NCBI GenBank assembly: GCA_051294375.1
Contig: CM119271.1
Coordinates: 3,255,061-3,319,060, forward strand
Length of the DNA: 64,000 nucleotides
Reading direction: 5' to 3'
DNA from: Paraspadella gotoi
Lineage: Eukaryota > Chaetognatha
The position numbers and the translations under genes are program-made. Of the stretch, positions 1 to 14,574 are shown in pieces. Position 1 is the first letter of the stretch. Every line of letters begins with the position of its first letter. Below the pieces are notes generated by a model. It was given only the letters and a program-made list of their open reading frames with translations. It was not told the origin of the DNA and did no database searches.

Positions 1-116
1 TCCTATGTATAAGGATTTTTTGGAGGGTAATTTATTCAATTATTTACTAATTTATTTATCTATTTCTTCTTACCCAATTTTGCCTCTTTCTCGCCCCACC
101 CTTGCACTCCGTTTTC

Positions 117-171
<55 letters not shown>

Positions 172-495
172 TATTTCTTTATTTCATTCTTTTTCTATTT
201 CTCTCAAGCTCTCTTTCTTTCTTTCTTTTTCTATTTCTCTCAATCTCTCTTTCTTTTTCTATTTCTCTCAAAACCTCAATATTTTTCTATTTCTCTCAAT
301 CTCTCTTTCTTTCTTTCTTTTTCTATTTCTGTCAATCTCTCTTTTTCTTTCTTTCTTTCTTTTTCTATTTCTCTCATTCATTATTTCTTTCTTGCTTTCT
401 TTTTCGATTTCTCTCAATCTCGCTTTCTTTTTCTATTTCTCTCAATCTCTCTTTCTTTCTTTCTTTCTTTCCCGTCTTTCTTTCTTTCTTTCTGT
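117..495. repeat. (CTTT)n microsatellite and CT-rich minisatellite
   Basis: (CTTT)n at about 117-176, then imperfect repeats of a unit like ttctttttctatttctctcaat. Intronic in gene A; the long open frames across it are low-complexity artefacts. Confidence 0.9.
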
Positions 496-506
496 TTTTC
501 CATGAC

Positions 507-648
507 CTGTAATATCCTAATCCATATCGCTTATCTCCGTCCCACTGAAACTCAGCCTCGGTCACAAGCGTGCTTCCGGTTCCTTCACCGAAGAGGCTCC
601 CATCTAAGTCGTGTATGTACGTCTGCGTCATTCCATCGCAGGTCATAT
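507..648 (-). CDS. PKHD1L1: Gene A exon 31 (last in window)
   Basis: 142 nt, the same length as gene B 40548-40689. Encodes MTCDGM...DLDGSLFG and FQWDGDKRYGLG, a conserved fibrocystin segment after the second G8/PbH1 block. Donor gtcatgg; ends in phase 2. The next exon (IPK motif in B) must lie left of the window. Confidence 0.9.
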
Positions 649-3600
649 CTGTCGCATGATTAATATTTATGATAATAATTAAAATACTTGTCGTAGCATC
701 CGAGATCGAGAGAGCAAAAGAAAAATTGAATGCCATTCATGATATAGTATTTAAAATACATAAGTATTTCAAATCAATTGTATAAAAGGTATTAGTCACT
801 TTTGTAAACTGGAAATAAAATAAAACAAACTACTATTACTTCTTTATCGACAGACAATAGTAATATTTGGGCGATTCGGTTTACAATACGTTATATTTGT
901 TTTAATATTGTATTTTGTTTAATACAAGGTGTTGCGCATGACTTTTCTTTTTACTTATCATGTCATTTATTCCATTTATTACAAAAGGCGGCGCCAGTAG
1001 TCGCTTAAATTTGATTTTTAACAAATGAGCAACAAACTATAGGCAAGTTATAAGCGTTTTTAAACGTAAGTGGGACAGACCGACAGACAGACATACCGAC
1101 CGACCGACCGAAAAAAAACCTTATAGAGTTGCTCCGCGAGTATTCGCGGCGCAACTAAAAATGAGTATTTATTATATAGTTGACCTCACCAACGCAGTCG
1201 GACGGATTGATCTTTCCCAATGACGGACGTTCGAAAAAGACCGTCTGATTTTTCCCAACCGCGATCGCCGTCATCTCATAGACCTCGGTGGGGTGGTTGA
1301 GATCTTCCACGAGGATGTTGGTGACGAAGACGAAGGCGCCTCTGGTCGAGCCGCAGAGGTTCGATTCGAAGTAGGCAACGATTGTCTTGCGGATGATCAG
1401 CAGTCCCTGGGTATAGGGATTGCTCTTACTGTTTTTTAATTAAGTTTAATAAAATTTATATTTACATTCATAAGACGGCCAGTAGAACTCGTCCATTCAT
1501 TCATTCATTCATTCATTTACTTATACATTTATTTATTCAATGATTTTATTTATCTATTTAATCATTTATAAATTTATTCAATTTGTTTGTTCAAAAATTT
1601 CTTTATCCATTAAATCCCTCCTTCATTCAAAATGTCATTCACTTTCATCGCACAATGCACAATGAAGACCACCCACCTCGATCGCCGGGTAAGACATCGA
1701 CCCAAAACAAGGCTTCAATGGGCATTTGTTGAATCCAGAGATGACGACGAGCGAGACGACGCCGACGCGGACGATCCTCTCCGAAGTCAGAAAGACCGGA
1801 TCGAATCTTGAAGACTTTCGAGATTTGTGGTTCAAGCTAACAGGAGAATACAAAAAAATGTTTCTTAGCGGTACAACAGAGTGATTTATATAAAAATTCC
1901 TTTGGAAAGTTGTCTAAAAATAACTAAAATTGTCATAATTTATCTGAAGAGGAAATCTTAATAACTCTCTCACCGCCTCATTAGAGACTCGGTAATTTTC
2001 ATATTTTTTCTCGAATAATTTTTCTGCACTTAAATTATACATTTGTTAAACTTAAAGCTTATTTTTTTTTTTTGCTACTACTTTTCTTTAACGGTACCCG
2101 TGAATGCAATTAGTTTTTTTTAAAAACTTAAGTAAATACTAAGTTAATAACCGAGTTGTAGACAGACAGACTGACCAAAAAGCGTCTTTTAGAGTATGTA
2201 GAACTAATTAATCAATAAGATTTCGAATTGGGGGTTTGTGGTCATTGTGTTCAGCCTTTCTCTCTCTCTCTCTCTCTCTCAAAGTTTTATTTGGCGATAA
2301 GACCCCTAGGAGGGCCCGCAAAATAGGATCGCCCTAAGGGCTGTTTCTCCTCATCCCGGGCGTTTTTAGTAATATCTTATCATCATCATCATCTCTCTCT
2401 CTTACTCGATAGTGTCGTTGCAGTCGAACACGGGGCTCGTTCCCACGATCGTCGATTTCTCGACCAAGAACGTTCTCTTCTCCGCCGCGTGGGACAAGGA
2501 AGGTGGACCCGTCATGATCGGCCAGACGCCAACCGTGTTGTCGATAACTCGGCAGTTGACCACCTTCATCTCCTTCACTTTCAAGGCAGACTGTTGAGAT
2601 TGAAGATTAAGGATGGGATATGAGATGGAAAATTGGATGGGGAGATGGGAAACCTGTTCGGGGATGAAATCCGATGGGATGGGAGATTGGATAAAGGGGA
2701 TAAGGTATAGGATAGAAGAAGGAAACTGGGATATAAGACATGGCTCAGACATGGGATAGGCCAAAGGATTAAGACATGGATAAAACAGTGGCTATGGGAG
2801 ATGGGATAGAAGATGGTTGATGGAATGGGATGTATGGAAACTGAAATGGGAGACGTGATGGCTGATGGGAAGTGAGAAATGGGATTGAGATAAAAGATGG
2901 AACGTGGGACATGAGATATAAAAGATGAGAAAGAAGATGAATAAAAGATGACCCCCACGAATTGATATAAATAGGGAAATAAATTGAAGATCTGCTACTT
3001 TTAATAAAACGTTATCCTTGAGTTTTTTTGTTTTTATTTTCCGTTGCAAGCATGTTTGCCAAAACAACAACAACAACAACAACTTCTTCATTGGTGGGTC
3101 CGTTAATTAGTCTCATTAAAAACAGAGAGAAATACTGACGTCCCTGTTCCCATCATATTACTTATATTCATAATGAAACTAATTATTAAATTTAATATCA
3201 AGTAAAATATTTAAAATAAATATTTTTTTTTAAATAAATTTAAAAAATATGTTATTTCAGAAATTTTATAAAAAAAAAAATTTAATATAGTAAAACAATT
3301 AATTTTAAAATTTTCATTCATCAATAATTGTCAAAGCCACGCCCGCGTCTTGGAACTCACGTTGACGTAAATTCCGACGTTAGAATTCTTCCAGACTGTG
3401 AATCCAGAGAGCAACGTGCACTCGTGAACTCCGCCTTTGACGTCGAGTCCGTATCTGCCGATGGCGCATTTGGACATGGCGACGCCGATCATCGCCGAGT
3501 GGACGACGTTGTTGCGCCAATGGAGACTCTCCGCCTTTTTTGGGCAAAGAAAAAAAAAGGGCTAATTGGGTCGGGCATACTAGTTTTTTTTTAACTTTTA

Positions 3601-6600
3601 ATTCCGTTTAATCTTCAATGCTCAGCGAAAGACCTCGGGAAAGCTATGGACCAATTTCATAAAAATACAATTGAAACATTCTTTGAAATATTACACTTCA
3701 TTAATAGATAAGCCAGGTACTCTGGGAGTGAATATACTTATGAATAAGCAGTTATTTAATAAATTACACAATAAATTCGCTAAACCGGAACCAAACTTTA
3801 GATGTCACCTCATGACAACTTTGACCCGACGTGCGAATGCCGAGTCTCTCAGATCCGGCGACAGCATTATCGTAGAATTGCGTGTTCAAAGCGCCATCTG
3901 TATAAAATTTTAAATAAACAACAGTAATAGAATATGTTGTTTCAGAATAAAAACGTTTCTTGATTAAATAAGGGATAAGGTAGTGGTCCTTTCATACAAT
4001 TGATTGATAGGGAAGCCTGATACTATGGGAATGAATAAACGAGACTGTGAGAGAGTCTTGATTGAAAGCTTGCGGATACCTGCTATGTCTTATCTTGAAG
4101 AGTGGTGGACCATAGCCAATTATTAGCCATAGCCTGTCAAGATCAACATAACTTATTCATTAATTTTACAATTTAATATTGATTGTATCAATTTCACGAA
4201 TGAAAATACGAAACATAATTCAATTTAGATGTTATTGTTTGTATGTACGTAGGTTATTGAGAAAATAGAAATTTTCAAAGTACGTATAAGTAAAGCACCA
4301 ATTTCATAAGATCTTGCATTAACTCTGAAATAATCACAAATCCCTTTCAACACACCCATCTCGATCGCGGCCTCCATATTAGAATTGGCTTCCTCGAACC
4401 ACTTGAACGACGACGCCCAATAATTGCTGACGACCAGGTTGGAGACGACGGCGTTGTCGTTGGAGAAGACGACGATCGCCGAACCCACCGTCCGATGCAG
4501 GACGTTCCTCTTGACGACGAGATTCGTGGTGCCGAAGACTCCGATCCCTGGGGCGAACCCGGATCGAAAGGAGCACCCGTCGACGAGAGAGCCTTTGGCG
4601 TTGGCTCTCCGCACGTTTCCGACTTCGAGAAAGGAGAGGGAATACCTCGGATCGAACCAATCCGTCCACCCGAGTTGCCCGGTTTTGTAAAACTCGACGT
4701 GAGAAAAGCTGCCGGAGCCTTCGAACGTCTTGATTCGATCCCAAGTCGTCAATTTGCCGACGACGACTCGTCCGCCGAAATTCTCTTCCTCTAACAAAGT
4801 CGTGTTCTCGCCCATGATGCGGATGTTACGAGACAAGAGTCCCACTTCCGCTTTGAGAGAATAGGACAAGGAACCGTTGGCGATCGTCGCGCCCAAATGT
4901 CTGTTCGTCAACTTATCTTCTAGGACGAGTGTTTTATTATCCTCGCCGACGCTAAGGATACGCGTCACGTGATCGGCCGTCCCGTTGAAGGAGGTCGAGG
5001 CAATGACGATTTCTTCGTCCGCGACCCAATCCACTTTGTCTTCCAAAACGATCGTCGTCGAACCGGCTTCGGCCGTCGCGGCTAATCTCGTCCATGTGAT
5101 CAATCGTTCCTTTCCGTAGAGATCGCAGGGTCCGTAGCAAGCCAGGGCTTTGCTCAGCGCGTAATCCGCATTGGGTAAGGCCATCTGGGGAGTTGCGTGG
5201 TGACCCGTCAGAACTATGGTCAGTTTACCGAGAAAGGGTTCGTCGGGAAATCCCGCTACCAATCTACCGGTCACGAATATAACGTGAGCTTTGATGATCA
5301 TTTCGACGTATTCTCCGGATTCCATCAGAGGCGCTACTTCGAGAACTCCCTCTATGTATAGTTTCTTAAACACTAATTCGGGTACGTCCACGACGACCCA
5401 TTTATCGCCGGTAATCTTCGCGTCGACGTCTCTAGGCACAGCCGTGGCGTTCCAGTCCTCATCGGTGGTGTTCCACGCCGCCGGATCGCTGGCGTTCCAG
5501 TAATTGGCCGGTCTGGTTGTGAAATTGTTAGCGTTGAGCGTGATCGGTGGAAGGCAATCCTTGTAGTAGCACTGATAAAAATTAGGTTTGATGTCCAGAT
5601 CGTGTTTTTGATGACTGTAACCGGCGACCATGTAATAGATTATATTAAGTATGTAAGAAATGTAATAATCACCATGTTGATTATTAGATTTGGTCAACGG
5701 AACGATGGACCCGTTGCGGGGTTCCGTTGGCGGCAACTCGATGTGGTCTAATTTTCGGCTCACGTTATGTTTCACGATGACGCAATCGCCGATGTGAAAA
5801 TTGTAATAAGTCGCCGAATACGAAACGTTGGTGATTTGTTCCGCATTCGCGAAGGTCATTTCGTATTCCATGCAACTTCCGCAAGAAATATCGTATTCAT
5901 TTTCGAGCTGGTCGAATTTGTCTTGGTTACTTATCGAAATCAAAGTCACCATCCATCCCGGTTTGTGCGTCAATCTTTTCTCCAAATACGGAACGCAAGT
6001 CGTTCCGAAACAATTCTTAAAACAAGCAAACTTGTATCGTAGAAACGAAGGCGCGGGATTCTTGAAGGCCAAACGATGAAATTTCATGTCCGTCGAACAA
6101 ACGGACGCGTTCACGGCTCCGAAGGAAAATTTCGACGCGTGATCGCAGATGTCAGGTGGCAAAGCGTCGTTGGTGGCCACAACTTGTACGGCTCCACGCG
6201 GATCGCCGGTCAAAGACCCGTCCATGTCTTTGAATACTCCGTCGTGGTCCCAACGTAAAGCTCCTTTACAATCGCCGTCTATAAATGATATATTTTCGAA
6301 TCGGTATTCCCATCCCCCACACAGACTGGTACAGACCCCGTCTATCGACGTGATCCCGAGACCAACGCAGTCGCGAACGCAGTCGTAATTGAAGAACTTG
6401 ACATTCTCGATCGTCAAACGACTGCTGAAGGGTAAGACGAGCCCCCGACACGACAGTTTCTTGTTCATGTCTTTGTCGGCCTCGTCGACGTCTGTGTGAG
6501 CGACGACGACGCTGTCGACGAGTCTGGCTCCTTCATCTCCCCAGGGAGGATTCTGGACGATCAACTTCCACTCCATCCCAGCGCGTTGATTGGACACGAA

Positions 6601-9187
6601 TATCATGTCGACGAACTGAAGGGAACCCGTGTTGACCGCCTCCGCGCCTTTCTCGTTGTACCAAGACACAAAACGTTCGAAAACGGTCGGGGCGTTGATC
6701 TTGTCCCAACACCCCGAACCTTTTTTCGGAAAGAGCATGGGGAATATCCAAAGACCGAACCAACCCATGGAATGAGCCGTGTTGTTAAAAAATCCCCCGG
6801 GCGGCATTTCGACGTGCCGGCAGCAGACGGACGTATCGTGAGAGGGCCCATCGGGATGCTCCAGCATTCTGTACCAGTATCCGAAATGAGTTCCGCCGGC
6901 AGCGGCGTTGTGTCGGACGGTGTTGTTGGGGTTCGTGATCCAGAAGGCGGCGGGAGTGATGTCGTCGTTTCTCAGCGAGTTGCTCATCTTCACGAAAGAA
7001 GCAAAGTTATGTTGAAACGTATTGCCGTGCTCTATTCCGTCTTCCAAGAAGAAAGCTCCTCCCATTATATTATACACGACGTTAAACTCTACCACGATTC
7101 CGTGAGTTCCGTGAATATTCACGGCGCGATTGAAGGACTTGTGAATTGAGCATCCTTTAACGTAGGAATTTTTCATGTATCCATTGATGTGATAGTGAAT
7201 GGGATATCTGCCTAACCTAAAAGCTTGCCCGACATAATTGAGCTCCACGAAGGAAAACCGGGCTTGAACCAAGTCTTCGCTGGGTCTGGGAGCGTGAATG
7301 TTGATCTGCGCGCCAAACTGATTCGTGGATGTCTCCGATCCGAATCGACCTTGAAAACAAGTTTGAGTCACGAATTCTCCGGAGTGAAATCCATCGGGAC
7401 ACGCTTCGATGTCAGTATGCCATTCCTTGTTATCGAAGCCTTCAATCAGGATGTTCCGAGTTAATAAACCGACTTCGGCTCTCATTTCGATTATCTTATC
7501 CCCAAATCGCTTGGTAACTCCGAGATGCCTATATTTCAAAGGCTCTTTTAATTTTAAACAATAGCTGTTATTATTTTTTTCAATTATAACATGTTCCTCG
7601 GTTTGATTTTGACTGTGCCGATAACCCGTAGTGGCTACGACGATATGGTCGTCAACTTGCCAATCGACAGGGTGTTTCAAACATATTTCATCATCGCCAG
7701 CTTCTACGGTTTCGGCCAAATAGGTCCAAGTTTGATTAGTGGGCCTGCCGTGAAAATCGAGCGATCCTTCCCTCAGCGCGATCATTTTACTACCATATAT
7801 GGGAATTTCCTTGGACAAAGCGTGTCCGTGAAGAGTGATTCGTGCTTTATGCTCGAAATGTTCCTCTTCGGTTCCGACAATAAACTTTCCTCCGTGAGTC
7901 ACGATGATATACTCTGCCTGTAGATGTAGATCCATATCGAAGAAACAGAGCGTTCCGCCATTGACGAGAATGGCTTTGACGAAAACGTCCGTGTCGACGA
8001 AAAGCGTCTCTCCCTTCGGAACGACCACCAAGCTCTTATTATCCGGCAGATCTTTCCCGCCCCAAGTAAAACGCGACGACCAGACGTCCACGAAATGAAA
8101 CTCGATCGTCCCGTTTTTGAAAAGGGCTCGACCTTTGCCCTCGATCGTTACCATGACAACGACCTTTTTCGAGGGTTTGTTCGCCTTCGTCTTGCAGGAA
8201 ATCGCAGTTAGATTGGATTCCGAAACGAGGCAAGGCACTTCGCCGAACATCACGGTCACGCGATCGATGGACGTGGAAAAACCGTCTCCCGCGAGACGAA
8301 CCACGGTCCCGCCCGCGGTTCCACCTTGTTTGGGCTCGACGTCGGTCAATTCTGGTGTCAAGTCGGCTTTGTAAGTAAAACTATCGAGCAGAACTCTTTC
8401 GACGCCGCCGCTGGTCAACTTCACGTCATGAGTCGCGTTATCATTTTCTTCGTGATCAGGATAAGGCGAAGTCAGGCAAATAATGCAAGAAGCGTTGCTT
8501 GCGTCCCAATCGATCTCGCAAGGCGAATCTCCGATAGAAATTGTCGTGGAATTGTCCATCGCGTAACCAGAGCCGCAGACCGTCAACTTAGACCCTCCGC
8601 CCATCCCGCCTGACGAGGGTTCGACGCTGTTTAAGTTTAATTCGAATTCGAAGACAGAATCGTTGAGGGTGGTCGCCGCGCCTGCGCAGTTGAGGACGAC
8701 GCGCGGAACGTAGATCCCGGGACCCTTGGACGGAGTTCCGAGGACGCACTTCAGCTCGTTCTCAAATATCCGAACGGGTTTACAGGGCGTCGATGATGAT
8801 GGGTCGCTGTTCTTGACGAAACTAACCGAAGCCGATTCGCAGGAGAAGTTGAAGTGACCCGTGATAGTGATTTCCGTCCCGGCGGGTCCGGATGCCGGAG
8901 AAATGTCCGAGAAATTAGGAGTGACGTTTTGAGAATATGAGAAGACGCCAGTGGCCGACAGAAGGGTGTCGTTTCCGGAAGAGACGGTTACCGTGGCGCG
9001 GGATTCGGCCACGGGGTTTAAAGGGGGCGTGACGCATTTGATTTGCGTCGGAGTGACGCTGGATATGACGCAGGACGAGTATTCGTCGAGGCATTGGGAG
9101 GTGCAAGAACTGTGGAGGGAGAGGAAAGTTGAAAGATGGCGTTTGAGGTTGGGAAAAAGGACACATTTTGTTGATATCGTACTCTCG

Positions 9188-9236
<49 letters not shown>

Positions 9237-12200
9237 CCCTAACTCCCTTATAAAATTTACAAATGAACGAAACATGCAGGTAAATTTGTCGTTGTTGTCA
9301 TCAACAAAAAAATAAAAATAAAAAGTCAGAAAAAGTTTGAAATTTTGTTTCAACAACGATTTATTTCAGAGATAAAAACGGACATGTTTTGGCTTTTTTA
9401 TTCAAGCCTTCATCAGCGTCAAAATTGAATATGTGAAATATATTGGACAGATTTGTGTAAAGGAAGAGAGAGAGAGAGATAAACAGAGAGTTAGAGGGAA
9501 ATAGAGATATAAAAAGTCAAAAATAAAAAACAACAAAACATAAAACAAACAAATTTTAATTTCACCTCGACGATTCTTTCGTAATCGTCACATTCGTCCT
9601 TTCATCAAATCCGCTTCCGTCAATCGTCACCATCGTTCCGCCATTGACGCTCCCGACGGAAGGGGCCACGCCCACCACGACCATCCGACTGTCAATCGCC
9701 AGCCCTTCCTCGTTGGAGGCGTCGCCGAAGCCAACGACGTTGACGCGAACCAACTGCGATCCTGCCGGCAAATTCCTCGCCTCGCAGACGATTGTATTTT
9801 CTTCGACGTCGACGACGGGGCAGGGGTGACCGCCGAGGGAGACCGTCGCCGATCCATTCGAGAATCCCGTTCCGTTGATGGAGAGATTAAAGCCTCGCCC
9901 GTCGAACGTCTCGTCGCTGATGTCGAAAATCTTTGGCGTCTTCGTTAGAGTAAAGTTGTATCGACAGTGAGATTCTTCGTCTCGACAGTTAGCGACGAAC
10001 TCCTTGACTTTCACTTTTAATCTAACTGACTCTTCTTCGTGAGCCTTCGTCACGACTGTGAGCGACGTGTAGTTGGCCTCGATCAGATCCAGCCGATCGT
10101 CGCCAAAAGTCACTTCCGTTCGACCGACTTGGAATCCATTGCCGAAGACCATGACGACGGCGTTGCCCTCTACGGAACCTTCCGTCAAACTCATCCCTGA
10201 GACGAGCGGCAAAAGAGCGAATTTCCGATCGGCTTCTTTCGGCGCCGCCTTCAACGCGGCGCCCTTTCCAGCGACGTTGACGCCGACTTCCAACCAAACG
10301 CCGATTTCGGCGCCGTCCGCGTCCAGTTTGCATTTGATCTCCGTCGTCGTCGACTCCAGGACTCGGCACTCGTGAGACCCGAAAGTCACTTTTAAATCTC
10401 GAGACGAATTCGTGAATCCCACTCCGGTGATTGTAATTTCTTGATGGGCATCGCCGTAGGATGGAGAGATCGATTGAATAACCGGAGTGGCGTCCGAACT
10501 GAGAGTGTAATTCAGTAAACCAAGTTCGTCGTCATGGGGACAGGCGCGTTTCTTGATCGCAATGGATTCGTTAAAATTCGGCAGGGAATGAGCTTCGATT
10601 CCGCTGGCGAACAATCTTATTGACGCCGTGGCCTTCGTAAAAGGCGCTACCACGATCATTCCGCGAAGATCGTGGAAATTCTCGTGCGAGGAAAAGTACC
10701 ACGTACCCGACGATCCCGTCACGAACGAGAATTCACCTTGGGTGGCGGACTCGCTTTCGAAAATTCCGTCGCAGTTGCCGGCGTCTTCTTCTTTGGCGCT
10801 CGGAACGGAACAAACCTTCGTGGAAAAAAAAGTCGTCTCAATCTAATTTGTATATTGTCGTGTTTTGATTAAGTATCGTAAGATTTTTACTTCGTTTCCT
10901 TGGAAATGTAATATAGGGAGATTATTAACAATTCCTTTCGTTGATTTTGTTAACTAAGAATTAGTTTATGTTCACAACGAATATTTGTTATACGCGTATA
11001 CTTCAATGCACTATTTGAAACATGTAAGAATTTATAAAAAATATTCGCATTATCAAGATATTTGTTTTTTTAACTCCAGAATACATTGATTAATGAAGGA
11101 ATTAACAGTGAGAAAAACATGCTCTCTTCTCAAACCTTGATCTCCCGATTGACGCCGCTCCAACTCCACGTGACCGTATCCCCGGGAGAGACGGTCAACG
11201 AACTCGCGTTCCACTTGTAACCAACGTTGGCAATCCGATGACTTTTCGAAGTGGACCTCGAGACGGCGTCGATGTTGGTGGCGTTGCAGTCGACAATCTC
11301 GGCCACCGTCTCCCCCACGAGCAACCGCAGGCCGGAGCAGTTGACCGGGAAGCCGGACCCACGAAGAGTCAGACCGACGCCGCCGAGAAATGATCCGGCT
11401 TCCGGTTCGACGGAAAAGATCGAGAAATCGACGTCGATCTTTGGGACTTTGAAAGTCGAGGTGTCGGCGTCGCCTCGATCTTCGTCGATCTTCACCAGGA
11501 TGTGATGACATCCGGGTGGCATCTCTCTCAGTTCCGCTTCGATCAGAGTCGAATTCCAAAAGAGAATCTCAGTCGCTTCGCCGCCAATGAGAACCGAACC
11601 GTTTGACGTCGATTCCCCTAAATTCTCCCCGCGTAGAAGAATCTTCTCGCCCCCAGAAACCCCGAACGGCCCCTCGGGATGGAACCCGAAAATCTTGGGG
11701 GCTTGAGAGTTGTTGTAGAGGAATTGAAGGTCGGAAGAAGGAATCGTCTCCAGGGAAAAATCCGACGCTGGATTCCCCGCCGTCGCCGTCACGTTGACCG
11801 AGAATCCGTGCGGACCTCCCGGCGTCCGGCAGTGTATCGCCGTGTAGTTGACGAACACATTCCGGCAGATTCTGTCGCCGATATGGACCTTGACGTCTTG
11901 GGGGAATCCGAAGCCTTGAATGAAGAGAAGATCGCCGCCGCCCGTGCTGCCCGTCGACGGGGTCATACCCTCCATCTTTGACTCGAAGGAGAATCTCTTC
12001 GTCGGCGAGGCGTGAAGCGCTTCGCCGACGCCCTCCACGAAGACTTTCACCCGATAGTCTCCGCCGAATCCATCGCCGACGAGGACGGTCACCCTCGAGT
12101 CGTTCGACTTTTCCGAAACAACCTCGCAGGCGACGCCGCCAATCTCCACCCTCATCTTGGAGGGATCGGCGTCGAAACGGCGCCCGGTTATGACGAGTTC

Positions 12201-13407
12201 GGCGCCGCTTTGAGCGCGAGTGGGCGTGGCGTCGATGACGATCGGCGTCGTTGATTCGTCGTAGCGGAAATCGCAGGCGTCGGAGTCGAAGGAGGCGGCG
12301 TCGGTGGCGCCGGGACAAGAGGAGGGGATGTCGTTGACGAAGACTTGGACCTTTGGAGGGCGTGGGCAAGGGGAGAGGTGGGGGTAGGAATGATGGGAAC
12401 AGTTGGAGGGGGTTGGTTGATTAACCATTTTCATTTCTATTGTGCGAAAACAAATTCAATTTACGTGAAAAACTTTTAAAATTCCAATAATTGGCGAACG
12501 GCAAAAAAAAAAAACAACCAAAAAAATACCCTTATCACGTCCCGATGGAATTTTAGGTAATATCTTTTTTTATTATTATTATTATTAACATTATCACCTA
12601 TATTTCACTTAATTAGTACGGTTAAATACTACGATATTTATTATCGCCCATTAAGTCGTTAGCCTTTTGTTCCTAACCTGCGGAACTTTATGAACCGTCC
12701 GCATCATGTCGCTTCCCACGTATTTGTGATAGACGCTCCCGGAGCGTCTCCGTTTCGACTGGACCGTCGCATCGACGCCCGTCACGTTCGCGTTCTCTAT
12801 TCTCAACTCGTCCTTCATGCCGCCCGTTCGGAACCGGACGAGCAGGCGGCGATCCAGACACGTGGGCACACCCTCGAAGTCTTCTTGGGTGACCCAGACT
12901 TCTCCCGTTTCCAGTTCCATTTTGAGTCTTTTTATTTGGGGGGGGGGTGGCGAGAATGGATGAAAGATAGAGAAAGAAATAAATAGGAAAAGAAAGACAG
13001 AAAGGCAGAAGGAAGGAATCGGGAAAAGAAGGATAAAAAGGAATAAATAAAAAGGGAATAAAAAAAGAAATTAAAATAATAAATATAATAAATTGCAGAG
13101 AGATAAAAAATATTTAAAGAACAGAAGAAAAGAAAGACTGAAAGGGGAAAAAAAGAGAGAGAGAGAAAAAGAAGATGAAAGAAAGAAAGAAAGAAAAAAC
13201 AAAGAAATAAAAAAATCCCGCGACGAAAACAAAAGCAAACAACAACAACAACAATAACAACCTTACCTCTGCCTGAGCTCGTACGGAGTGATGGCGGCAC
13301 CGACCCTCATGCGGCGGCCTTCGTAGGTGAGGTCAAACTCACCACCGATCGGAGGAGATGCGGACTCGACTCGTTCGATGAGAAGAGAGGAGGGGGAGGA
13401 GTCAGGC

Positions 13408-13454
<47 letters not shown>

Positions 13455-14495
13455 AAGAAAAAAAGGTGGCCCGTCCCAAGGGAAGGGGCAAGGTATCTTG
13501 TTTGTATTAGTTGTAACAAAAATATAACAAAATAAAAACATAACCACTAGAGTGATTTGAAAATGATAAAATTTTAGAAAATTTAAATTTAGTATATAAA
13601 AATAAAAATACTCTGGTAAATTTATTTTTTAATTTTATACTTTAGTGGACACCAGTGAGCTATATTTATATATAATGATATTAATAAGTATATAATAGGG
13701 TAAAAATTCAAAATGCAAATTTTTAAATTTTAAGATCGGATTTGGATTCCTTGCAAAAAGTATAAGAAAGTATAATTCTCTTTTACAAATTCTTTCATTA
13801 AGTTGGTCAAAAATATAAAATACTATTTTTAAAACGCCAATTTTAAATTTCCAGCTTAAAAATATAGTTTTTCATAATTTTAATCTACTTAATGACATAA
13901 TTTTTAAAAAAGATTTATATATATTTTTTTTATCAACTTTTAATAAGGAATCTGAATCTGTTCTCAGAATTAAAAAAAAAACATTTTGAAATTTTGACAT
14001 TATACAAGGGTAGTACTATATTCAAAATAAGCTGACTGAGCTACTATATATGTAAAAAAAAACAAAACTACATATTTGTATTCACTAATACGATAGTTTT
14101 AAAGAAATAACTTTCACTTCACCCTATTAACCACAACTATAATACTCTCCTCCTTTATACATCTTCCTCACCAACTGAAACCGCGACGCCATCAGCGGCG
14201 GCGTCTCGCACAATCTCGTATCCATGGTAACGAGGAACTCGAGATTCGTCGGATCGGCGTCGTTGACGACGACTTTGACGCCGGCGATGTGATCGACGGC
14301 GCGGTGTTGGATCTGGGAGAGGAGCTCCGCTTTCGACCACGCTATCGGGGGTGGGGGGAATTATTTAACAAGTTAGATAGTTAACTTAGATCAATGGTCA
14401 TGAAAACAATCATAAAACAACCTTGCAAGGTTTTATACAAGACCCTGGTTTAATATGAAGCTGTGGCGGTATAATACCGCCACAAAGCTCCTATA

Positions 14496-14574
<79 letters not shown>

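Noticed and set aside
5-512. Long Ser/Phe/Leu-rich open frames on the plus strand
   Set aside because: They arise from the (CTTT)n array and have no protein-like composition outside it.
2581-2958. Minus-strand Ser/Pro/Ile-rich frame
   Set aside because: Product of the GGGATGAGAT minisatellite.
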